From Candidatus Pelagibacter sp. RS39 (GTDB taxonomy: Bacteria; Pseudomonadota; Alphaproteobacteria; Pelagibacterales; Pelagibacteraceae): DNA of 64,000 bases. Where the stretch lies: contig NZ_CP020777.1 in assembly GCF_002101315.1 (NCBI RefSeq), forward strand, positions 1,054,001 through 1,118,000. The letters are read 5' to 3'. Below are positions 8,646 through 15,984 of the stretch, piece by piece. The position numbers were made by a program, and so were the translations under genes. The number at the start of each line of letters is the position of its first letter. The stretch's first letter is position 1. The notes beneath the pieces were generated by a model. That model was not told the DNA's origin and did no database searches. It saw only the letters and a program-made list of their open reading frames with translations.

Positions 8646-10316
8646 TCAGAGACCTTTTATAATTTTTTGATTTATTTTTTGTAATAATTCTTCATCCACA
8701 TCTTCCATTTTAGATACACTTTTCCAAAAATATCTTGCTTGAATTTTTCTCCCCAACTTCCAAAGAATATCTCCATAGTGATCATTTACTATTGCATCGT
8801 CTGGCATTAACTCAACTGCTCTTTTTAAATATGTCTCTGCTTTTACATAGTCATCTGTTAAAAAATAAGCCCAACCAATTGAATCTATTATGTAAGGATC
8901 ATTTTCCTTTAAAGAATATGCTTTCTCTAACATTTCCATTGCCTCTTTAATTTTATGATCTCTCTCTAACCACGAGTATGCTAAGTAATTAAGAACATAA
9001 GCATCATCAGGATCAATTTCTAAAGATAAAAGCATATCCCTATCAGCTTCTTCATAATTTCCCATTCGTTCATTACTTGCTCCTCTTCTGTAAAATAAAT
9101 CTGATTTAATTTGTAAATCATCGCCAATTATTTCTAAAACTTTGGTGTAATATTTTATAGCTTGCTCATATTCTTTTGCATTCTTATAAAAATTAGCAAT
9201 ATCAAATAAAAATTTTTCGTTTGGTTTTTCGATTTTTTCAAAATTAGACTTAATAAATTTTAACGACTCTTTTTGATCAATTTCTTTTGAGATTATTTGA
9301 GCTTCTTTTTTTAGTCTATACCAATAATAAAAGTCATCTTCTTTTTCAAATTCTCGTAAAATCTTTTTAACACGATCAAATTCTTCATTTGAATATTGAT
9401 TTTCAGCAAGCAATGATAAATTATAATAAAATTTTGGATTTAAATAATTAGACAAATATAAATAAAAGTTAGATTTTATATAATCGTCTTGAGCAGAATA
9501 TAAATTAGATATTAAAAACAAAAATTCACTTATTAAATCATTATGGTTTTTGCATGAAAAAACAGTGTTTATTTTTTTTTCATTGCCATTTTCAATCCAG
9601 CTTTTCCCTTGAGATAAAAGTAACGATGTATTAATAAACTTAATACCCTCAGTTATTTTTTTGGCTTCCTCTATCTGATTATTTTCAATTAGATATGCTA
9701 AATAAAAAAAAGTGTATCTAGTTAAGTCTGCATCATCATTATTTACCAATTTAGAGAAAAAAGTTTTTGTTTTAGGGTCTCCTAAATAACACCGTTGAAA
9801 GGTTGTTGAAATAATTGATAGATTTCCATAATTTTTTAAATCATTAGGCAATCTTTTTTCATTAAATACAAAAACGTAGTCTCTCAAATTATCTAAAACT
9901 GCTAAGTTAAATCGGTTGAGCTTAATATATTTTTTGGTCTCAGATATATAATTCAATGCTTTTGAAAAATCGTCTCTTCTTAGACTGTCTATTGTTAATA
10001 ATAAGTATTTTTCAAAAAATTCGGATTTATTTTTATTTTGTTTAATAACATTTATAGCTTGATTAACTTTATTTTCTAAAACTAAAGAATAAACATATCT
10101 CTTTAAATAAGGCTCATGCTTATTTAATAAAATTTTAGAAGTATTAAAAAAATTTAATGCCCTTGAATTATTTTTATTTTCAAATGCTACAATTCCTGAA
10201 AAATATTTTGATAAATTTTTGGAGTCAAAATCATCAAAACTAGTACTTTTAGAATGCAAAGGATTTTGGTAAAGTAAAAATAATATCAATAAAAATTTTA
10301 TATTTTTGAAAAACAT
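8646..10316 (-). CDS. exported tetratricopeptide-repeat protein
   Basis: 556 residues with an N-terminal hydrophobic signal (about residues 1-23, ending HSKS). The second half has clear TPR units, for example YEQAIKYYTKVLEI, YEEADRDMLLSLEIDPDDAY and VKAETYLKRAVELMPDDA, from about residue 380 to 540; the first half is helical and probably also TPR-like but degenerate. This resembles the alphaproteobacterial TPR protein often found beside ispE. The role is unknown; a periplasmic or outer-membrane-associated scaffold is a guess. It is divergent from the UDG-like gene with only 11 bases between the start codons. Confidence 0.85.
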   Translation of the reverse strand: MFFKNIKFLLILFLLYQNPLHSKSTSFDDFDSKNLSKYFSGIVAFENKNNSRALNFFNTSKILLNKHEPYLKRYVYSLVLENKVNQAINVIKQNKNKSEFFEKYLLLTIDSLRRDDFSKALNYISETKKYIKLNRFNLAVLDNLRDYVFVFNEKRLPNDLKNYGNLSIISTTFQRCYLGDPKTKTFFSKLVNNDDADLTRYTFFYLAYLIENNQIEEAKKITEGIKFINTSLLLSQGKSWIENGNEKKINTVFSCKNHNDLISEFLFLISNLYSAQDDYIKSNFYLYLSNYLNPKFYYNLSLLAENQYSNEEFDRVKKILREFEKEDDFYYWYRLKKEAQIISKEIDQKESLKFIKSNFEKIEKPNEKFLFDIANFYKNAKEYEQAIKYYTKVLEIIGDDLQIKSDLFYRRGASNERMGNYEEADRDMLLSLEIDPDDAYVLNYLAYSWLERDHKIKEAMEMLEKAYSLKENDPYIIDSIGWAYFLTDDYVKAETYLKRAVELMPDDAIVNDHYGDILWKLGRKIQARYFWKSVSKMEDVDEELLQKINQKIIKGL

Positions 10317-10327
10317 AACTGCACTTT

Positions 10328-11047
10328 ATGACTAAAAAGATGTTAAATCAAAATGCCAAATATGATCAAAGATTTTTAGATAAAGTAGAGCCAAAATTTG
10401 AATTTAGTAATAAGCCAATAAATAGACTTAAAGTTGTTAAGGAAAATAGCATTCAAAATAAAACAGCAAAAGAAGAGAGGATTTTAAATCTAAAGAAAAA
10501 AATCAATTCAATTCAAGATTGTAATTTAAAAGATAATTCTAAAAATATAGTTATGGGAGATGGTGATATAAATAGTCCTATAATGTTAATTGGAGAAGCT
10601 CCTAATGAGAAAGAGGACTTGGAAGCTAAAACATTTTGTGGCGATGTTGGTGTACTTTTAACCAAGATGCTTTTAGCAATTAACATCAAAAAAGAGAAAG
10701 TGTACTCTACTTACTCAATAAATTTTAGACCTCCGAACGATAGAAAGCCAACTGCTCAAGAAATAAAAAGATATTCAATTTTCCTTAAAGAACATATTTC
10801 AATTATTGATCCAAAAATTTTAATATTAATGGGTACCACTGCAATGGAGGCTGTAACTGGTCTTAGCAATCAAATTACAAATGAAAGAGGAGATTGGAAA
10901 GAAATCATAATTGGAAACAAAACAATTCCAGTAATTATCACTTTCAATCCATCTTATTTAATAAGATATCCAGATAAGAAAAAATTCTCATGGGAGGACC
11001 TAAAAAAAATAAGGAAAAAAATAGAAGATTTGAATATCAAAATTTAA
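10328..11047 (+). CDS. uracil-DNA glycosylase family 4-like protein, Fe-S ligands not conserved
   Basis: 239 residues. The fold signature is clear: GEAPNEKED (residues 89-97), INFRPPNDRKPTAQE (131-145), ILILMGTTAMEAV, and FNPSYLIRYP (206-215) at the position of the family HPxxLLR motif. Family-4 enzymes excise uracil from DNA and hold a [4Fe-4S] cluster with four Cys. Here only Cys65 and Cys104 exist; the expected Cys before RPP is Phe133 and the one after the PT-x-x-E motif is Tyr149, and the motif-2 His is Asn207. Some alphaproteobacterial relatives also lack part of this set as I recall. Activity is therefore uncertain. TAA overlaps the rnhB ATG by one base. Confidence 0.8.
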   Translation: MTKKMLNQNAKYDQRFLDKVEPKFEFSNKPINRLKVVKENSIQNKTAKEERILNLKKKINSIQDCNLKDNSKNIVMGDGDINSPIMLIGEAPNEKEDLEAKTFCGDVGVLLTKMLLAINIKKEKVYSTYSINFRPPNDRKPTAQEIKRYSIFLKEHISIIDPKILILMGTTAMEAVTGLSNQITNERGDWKEIIIGNKTIPVIITFNPSYLIRYPDKKKFSWEDLKKIRKKIEDLNIKI

Positions 11048-11607
11048 TGAAAATAATTGCTGGGGTTGATGAAGTCGGTCGAGGAAGTTTAGTTGGACCA
11101 GTCTATGCAGCTGCAGTTATTTTAAAAAGTTCTATAAATACAAAATTACTTAAAGACTCGAAAAGCATATCAAGTGCTAAACGCAAAGTCTTATTTGAAC
11201 ATATCAAAAAAAATTCAATATGGGCAATTGGAAAAGCATCATTAAAAGAAATTGAAAAATTAAATATTTTAAATGCCAGTTTATTAGCAATGAAAAGAGC
11301 AATAAAAAAACTCAAGAAAAAACCATCACATGTTTTAATTGATGGAAATAAATTGCCTAATATGAAAAATTACAAACTTAAATCTATTATTAAGGGTGAC
11401 CAAAAAATTCCATCTATTTCAGCGGCATCAATTATTGCAAAAGTTACACGTGATAAGATGATTTCAGATTTAGGTAAAAAGTTTAAAGGCTATAATTGGC
11501 AAAAAAATTTTGGATACGGTACTAGTCAACATTTAAAAGCTATAAAAATCTTGGGAATTACAAAGCATCACAGAAAAACTTTTTCTCCTATAAACAAATT
11601 GAAATAG
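11047..11607 (+). CDS. rnhB: ribonuclease HII
   Basis: 186 residues from the ATG at 11047 (MKIIAGVDEVGRG); a longer frame from 10990 would run through the upstream gene and lacks support. The catalytic acidic residues are in AGVDEVGRGSLVGP and HVLIDGNKLP, and SISAASIIAKVTRD completes the family signature. It removes ribonucleotides misincorporated in DNA and RNA in RNA-DNA hybrids. The start codon overlaps the preceding stop by one base. An rnhB-ccrM neighbourhood is, as far as I recall, common in Alphaproteobacteria. Confidence 0.96.
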   Translation: MKIIAGVDEVGRGSLVGPVYAAAVILKSSINTKLLKDSKSISSAKRKVLFEHIKKNSIWAIGKASLKEIEKLNILNASLLAMKRAIKKLKKKPSHVLIDGNKLPNMKNYKLKSIIKGDQKIPSISAASIIAKVTRDKMISDLGKKFKGYNWQKNFGYGTSQHLKAIKILGITKHHRKTFSPINKLK

Positions 11608-11684
11608 TTTTCACGTAAAAACACCATATGTAGTTGTCGCCATACAAAGTCATACAAAACTAATCTAAATAATTCAATCCTAGG

Positions 11685-11713
11685 TTGACCCAGGAATCTT
11701 TTTGGAGTCTAAT
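11685..11713 (+). promoter_or_regulatory. predicted ccrM promoter containing two GANTC sites
   Basis: TTGACC at 11685-11690 and TCTAAT at 11708-11713 are separated by exactly 17 bases and resemble sigma-70 -35/-10 boxes at 5/6 matches each. GAATC lies at 11694-11698 inside the spacer and GAGTC at 11705-11709 overlaps the first two bases of the -10 box. GANTC is the target of CcrM, the product of the gene starting at 11727, so this layout suggests methylation feedback. The leader would be only a few bases long. The rest of the 11608-11726 gap holds only a short CATACAAA direct repeat near 11641. Confidence 0.6.
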
Positions 11714-11726
11714 TTGTTTTTATAAA

Positions 11727-12797
11727 ATGAATTTGAACTTAAAAAATAAATTAATTAATGGAGATAGTCTTCAGGAACTTAAAAAAATTCCTGATGAAAC
11801 TTTTGATTTAATCTTTGCCGACCCTCCTTACAACCTGCAACTAAAAAGTGAATTAACAAGACCTGATAGATCTAAAGTAAGTGCGGTGAATGATAAGTGG
11901 GATCAATTTGAAAATTTTAAAAAGTATGATGACTTTACATACTCATGGTTAAGCGAATGTAAAAGAATTTTAAAAAAAGATGGGGCTATCTGGGTAATTG
12001 GTAGTTATCACAATATCTTTAGAGTTGGGACAGCAATTCAAAATTTGGGTTTTTGGATTTTAAATGACGTCATTTGGAATAAAAAAAACCCCATGCCAAA
12101 TTTTAGAGGAACACGTTTCACGAATGCTCACGAGACTTTAATTTGGGCATCTAAGTCTGAAAAATCAAAATACACTTTTAATTATCAATCCTTAAAGTGT
12201 TTAAATGACGACCTCCAAATGAGATCTAACTGGGAATTGCCGATTTGTAATGGTTCTGAAAGACTAAAAAAGAACGGTAAAAAAGTGCATTCTACCCAAA
12301 AACCTGAAGCACTGCTTCACAGAATCTTATTAGCAACGACAAATAAAAATGATTTTGTTTTAGATCCTTTTTTAGGATCAGGAACAACAGCAACAGTTGC
12401 AAAAAAATTAGGTAGAAATTATTGCGGGATTGAAAAAGAAAAAACCTATTTTAAAGCTGCTGAGGAAAGATTAAAGAAAGCAAAATCTATAGAAGATGAT
12501 AACTTAGACACTATTCAGAACGGTAGATCTAAACCAAGAATACCTTTTGGTTCTTTGGTTGAATTAGGAATAATTAAACCAGGAGCTACTATTTTTGATA
12601 ACAAAAAGAAAATTAGTGCAAAAATTAGAGCTGATGGCAGCATCAAACATGCGCAAACTGAAGGCTCAATCCATAAAGTAGCAGCTACAATCTTAGGTGC
12701 TGAAAGCTGTAATGGATGGACCTATTGGCATTATAACTTGAATGGAAACGCAGTTCCTATCGATCATTTAAGACAAAGATTAATTTCTAATAATTAG
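11727..12797 (+). CDS. ccrM: CcrM-type DNA adenine methyltransferase (GANTC)
   Basis: 356 residues from the ATG at 11727 (MNLNLKNKLINGDSL); an in-frame TTG at 11685 is part of the likely promoter and is rejected as start. The order is beta-class: catalytic ADPPYNLQL first (about residues 31-39), then target-recognition region, then the SAM-binding DPFLGSGTTATVAKKLGRNY. The C-terminal ~90 residues (IPFGSLVELGIIKPGATI to the end) match the domain that gives CcrM its GANTC specificity. In Caulobacter it methylates DNA late in the cell cycle and controls transcription. No partner restriction gene is present. Confidence 0.95.
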   Translation: MNLNLKNKLINGDSLQELKKIPDETFDLIFADPPYNLQLKSELTRPDRSKVSAVNDKWDQFENFKKYDDFTYSWLSECKRILKKDGAIWVIGSYHNIFRVGTAIQNLGFWILNDVIWNKKNPMPNFRGTRFTNAHETLIWASKSEKSKYTFNYQSLKCLNDDLQMRSNWELPICNGSERLKKNGKKVHSTQKPEALLHRILLATTNKNDFVLDPFLGSGTTATVAKKLGRNYCGIEKEKTYFKAAEERLKKAKSIEDDNLDTIQNGRSKPRIPFGSLVELGIIKPGATIFDNKKKISAKIRADGSIKHAQTEGSIHKVAATILGAESCNGWTYWHYNLNGNAVPIDHLRQRLISNN

Positions 12798-13939
12798 TTC
12801 CTATATATTTTACCAAGATAGCTCTCTAAAAACTTTTTGTTTTTTACCAATCTTTTCAAAAAAATATTTCTCAATAATGTTGTTAAAGGATTAGATAAAT
12901 GAAAAGCAAATTGATTAAATTTCGAGCGATTATTAATCATTTTTGTTTTATTAACTCTATTTTTAAAAAAATTATCCTCAGTATTGTTTTCTATATTCTC
13001 AAATAATTCATATGCACCCTCTATTGATTGTGATGCACCTTGAGCAAATGATGGTGGAAAAGCAAAAAAAGCATCACCTATTAAATGAATATTATTATTA
13101 TTAACTTCAAAAAAATCTCTACTCACAAATACTGGGTATATCTTTAAATCATTAATATTATCAAAAAATTCATTATCTAAGTGTGGAACTTTATCTAAAA
13201 TTTTATTAATGAAAATATTGTCATTAAACAACGAGTAATCTTTTTGCTCATCCTCTGAAAGTTTAAATTTCATTAAACCTATAAAGTTTAAATCACCATT
13301 AGGAGATACTGGATAAATAACATAGTGAAAATTTGAACCTAAAAACAATGAGATGTTTTTTTTATCAGCCATGTTCAAAGAGCTTGGTATTATACCTCTA
13401 ATAGCTAACGTATCATTAAATTTTGGTTCAATTTGATTTTTCGATAACAGGCTTTTACTCTTTGAAAAAACTCCATCTGAAATAATTAAATAATCAAATT
13501 CATGAATTTCATTATTTTCAAAAGTAATTTTAACGATTTGATCTTGTTGTTCTATCTTTGAAATAGTGTGTTCAAATTTTATTTCTTTTTCTAAATCCTG
13601 TTTTAAAAAATTAATAAGTGATGATCTTTTAAGAGTAGTATATTTACATTTTTCAGTATTAAAATTTGATATATTTAACTCACATATCTTATTTGAATTT
13701 TTGACTGAGTAGAAATTAATTTTATCTGGATTAAATTTCTCATTATTTTTTAATTTATCAAACTGAATTTTATTTAATAGCTTGATGCTATTAACAGATA
13801 ATTGAATACCATAACCCTCTTTTAAATTAATTAAGCTATTTCTCTCAAAGATAGTTACTTTATATTTTTTGTTTCTCTTAAATAAATTGGCAATGAATAG
13901 CCCTGAAATACCAGCACCAATTACAGCTACTTTTTTCAT
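12794..13939 (-). CDS. FAD-dependent monooxygenase (UbiH/salicylate-hydroxylase-like)
   Basis: 381 residues, class A flavoprotein monooxygenase. The N-terminal dinucleotide fold is VIGAGISGLFIANLFKR with a following acidic residue in TIFERN; the second FAD motif is LIGDAFFAFPPSFAQGASQS (about residue 285 on). The family hydroxylates aromatic compounds with NAD(P)H and O2; ubiquinone ring hydroxylases belong to it, but the substrate cannot be fixed from sequence. It overlaps the upstream mutY stop by one base and the convergent ccrM by four. Ubiquinone synthesis is an attractive but unproved role. Confidence 0.8.
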   Translation of the reverse strand: MKKVAVIGAGISGLFIANLFKRNKKYKVTIFERNSLINLKEGYGIQLSVNSIKLLNKIQFDKLKNNEKFNPDKINFYSVKNSNKICELNISNFNTEKCKYTTLKRSSLINFLKQDLEKEIKFEHTISKIEQQDQIVKITFENNEIHEFDYLIISDGVFSKSKSLLSKNQIEPKFNDTLAIRGIIPSSLNMADKKNISLFLGSNFHYVIYPVSPNGDLNFIGLMKFKLSEDEQKDYSLFNDNIFINKILDKVPHLDNEFFDNINDLKIYPVFVSRDFFEVNNNNIHLIGDAFFAFPPSFAQGASQSIEGAYELFENIENNTEDNFFKNRVNKTKMINNRSKFNQFAFHLSNPLTTLLRNIFLKRLVKNKKFLESYLGKIYRN

Positions 13940-14919
13940 TAATTTTTTTCTAAATATTTGACCACTTTTTTAGTGAATGTTGGAAGCATATAATTATCTA
14001 ATCTTCTTTTATCAAACCAATAAGATGAGGGAAATTTTTTCAAATTTTTGAGATATTGAATTTTTATGTTCATATTCATGTTTGACATTTTAAAATTAAA
14101 ATTTTCATTAAAATTTTTCGGTTTAGACAGTTCTTCCATTGGAAAAATTGCTAAATTTTTTAAAAAGTTAAATTTTGTATTTTTTACTAATAAGTATTTT
14201 TGATTTTTTTTATAAACTTTAAGAATAAAATATTTTTCTTTATTTTTTTTTCTAATTTTAGCTAAATCAAAATCTTTCTTTTTGTAAGACTTGCAACTTT
14301 TAAGGATGGGACATGCGTTACATTCAGGATTTTTTGGTTTGCATATCATTGCTCCTAATTCCATTAAAGCTTGAGCATAATCACTTGCTCTTGATGAAAT
14401 TCCAAAAATAGATTTTTTTTTTATTAGATTATTTTTTTGTATTTCGTTATTTTTTTTTAAATGAAGATATCTTTTTAAAACTCTTTCAATATTTCCATCT
14501 AAAGGAATGTAAGATTTGTTAAAGGCAATAGCTAAAATTGCATTAGCGGTGTAATTGCCGATGCCAGGTAAAGATATCAAATCCTCGTAATTGTTTGGAA
14601 TTTTTCCATGATGCTTACTAATTATGATTTTAGCAGTCTTTTTTAAATTTCTTGCTCTTGAATAATATCCAAGACCCTCCCAAAGTTTTATCAATTCATT
14701 ATCCTCTATTGTTGAAAGTTTTTTAAGATTTGGAATTTTATTTATAAATCTATCAAAATAAGGGATTACAGTCACAACCTGTGTCTGTTGCAACATAAAT
14801 TCACTTACTAATGTATAATAATGTTTTTTTGATTGTGAAACATTTTTTCGCCATGGTAATGATCTTTTATTTAAATCATACCAATTAAGAATTTTTTTTG
14901 TTATTATTTGATCTTTCAT
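13939..14919 (-). CDS. mutY: A/G-specific adenine glycosylase
   Basis: 326 residues from the ATG at 14919 (MKDQIITKKILNWYDLNKR); an upstream ATG at 14961 would add 14 residues overlapping the divergent gene and is not favoured. Seen are SEFMLQQTQVVTVIPYF, the helix-hairpin-helix SLPGIGNYTANAILAIAF with the catalytic Asp in IPLDGNIERVL, and the [4Fe-4S] loop C-x6-C-x2-C-x5-C (CKPKNPECNACPILKSC). The C-terminal NUDIX-like 8-oxoG recognition domain is short and divergent. MutY removes adenine mispaired with 8-oxoguanine. Its start codon directly abuts that of the divergent gene at 14920. Confidence 0.95.
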   Translation of the reverse strand: MKDQIITKKILNWYDLNKRSLPWRKNVSQSKKHYYTLVSEFMLQQTQVVTVIPYFDRFINKIPNLKKLSTIEDNELIKLWEGLGYYSRARNLKKTAKIIISKHHGKIPNNYEDLISLPGIGNYTANAILAIAFNKSYIPLDGNIERVLKRYLHLKKNNEIQKNNLIKKKSIFGISSRASDYAQALMELGAMICKPKNPECNACPILKSCKSYKKKDFDLAKIRKKNKEKYFILKVYKKNQKYLLVKNTKFNFLKNLAIFPMEELSKPKNFNENFNFKMSNMNMNIKIQYLKNLKKFPSSYWFDKRRLDNYMLPTFTKKVVKYLEKN

Positions 14920-15405
14920 ATGCAATTTAAAAAATATACTAAGCAGAGAAATAGCATTCAAGGCTTAAGATCCTTTAAAGACACTTTGCCAAAAAATATC
15001 AAAAAAGTCATCAATAAGAAAGGCCATGTGTATTCTGAAGCCATCAACAATTGGAAATATATTGTTGGAGAAAATTTATTTAAAGTTTGTTACCCAAAAT
15101 CATTTAAAACATTAAACAAGTTTGGTGCTAGCACTTTATTAATCAATGTAAAAAGAGGGCATGAAGTTGAACTAGAATATTCAAGAAAAGATATTTTAGA
15201 AAAATTGAATAATTTATTTGGTTACCCTGTGGTTGAAAAAATCAAACTAACAAGTTTTGATGATGAAAAAATTGAACCCTCTTCAAATAATGACAATTCT
15301 TATGATGTGACAAATCATGATTATCAAAAAAAAATAAATAGTGTTAAAAATGAAAAAATTAAAAAATCTTTAATTCAGTTATCAAAAGTATTTAAAAAAA
15401 AATGA
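14920..15405 (+). CDS. DUF721 / DciA-like protein
   Basis: 161 residues from the ATG at 14920. The region around residues 25-105 (IKKVINKKGHVYSEAINNWK, IVGENLFKVCYP, LLINVKRGHEVELEY) matches the DUF721 domain. DciA-type DUF721 proteins load the replicative helicase DnaB in bacteria lacking DnaC; alphaproteobacterial members are presumed homologs, so helicase loading is inference. The C-terminal third is Lys/Asn/Ser-rich and probably disordered. The stop overlaps the next start (ATGA). The order mutY, DUF721, DsbA-like, smc is, to my recollection, shared with other Alphaproteobacteria. Confidence 0.82.
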   Translation: MQFKKYTKQRNSIQGLRSFKDTLPKNIKKVINKKGHVYSEAINNWKYIVGENLFKVCYPKSFKTLNKFGASTLLINVKRGHEVELEYSRKDILEKLNNLFGYPVVEKIKLTSFDDEKIEPSSNNDNSYDVTNHDYQKKINSVKNEKIKKSLIQLSKVFKKK

Positions 15406-15977
15406 AAAAAATATTTCTTATTTTCGTCTTATTTTTTGGATCGATAAATATTCTTAATGCTGAGACTAATAGAATTGTAGCCGGAAATAAAGATGCGAAG
15501 ATTACAATAATTGCCTATGAGTCATTAACTTGTAGTCACTGTGCAGATTTTCATAGAGAGGTATATCCTCAACTTAAAAAAGATTATATCGATACTGGTT
15601 TAGCTAAAATAGAATTTAGACATTTTCCATTAGATATAGCTGCTTTCAATGCATCAAAAGTTGCTCAATGCAAAAGTGATGAAGGTTTAAAAATTTTAAA
15701 TAGTTTATATTCAAATCAACAAGAATGGGTCAGAGGAAACACTGTGGAGGAGATTAACGATAATCTAAAAAAATTTATCAAAAATCAAGGCTTCGAAGTA
15801 AATTTTGAAAAATGTATAAATGATAAGAAAATAGAAGATTATGTATTAAATGATCGAATCGAGGGTACTAAAAAATTTAAGGTTAATGCTACTCCTACGA
15901 TTATTATAAACGACGAGAAATTTGATAAAACCCTCAATTATAAAAATTTAAAAAAATCTCTAGAAAAACTGATATAA
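15402..15977 (+). CDS. exported DsbA-like thioredoxin-fold protein
   Basis: 191 residues. A signal peptide covers about residues 1-20 (ends INILNA). The active site is CSHC in YESLTCSHCADFHREVYPQL, and the cis-Pro loop is VNATPTIIIN near the C-terminus; the helical insert between them is typical of DsbA/Com1-type proteins. It likely acts in the periplasm on disulfides, with oxidase or isomerase direction unknown. It overlaps the DUF721 stop by four bases and precedes smc by seven bases. Confidence 0.88.
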   Translation: MKKIFLIFVLFFGSINILNAETNRIVAGNKDAKITIIAYESLTCSHCADFHREVYPQLKKDYIDTGLAKIEFRHFPLDIAAFNASKVAQCKSDEGLKILNSLYSNQQEWVRGNTVEEINDNLKKFIKNQGFEVNFEKCINDKKIEDYVLNDRIEGTKKFKVNATPTIIINDEKFDKTLNYKNLKKSLEKLI

Positions 15978-15984
15978 ACTCTTT

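Noticed and set aside
11608..11684. CATACAAA direct repeat (near 11641 and 11651) as a mobile-element footprint
   Set aside because: Only eight bases in A-rich DNA with no element between the copies.
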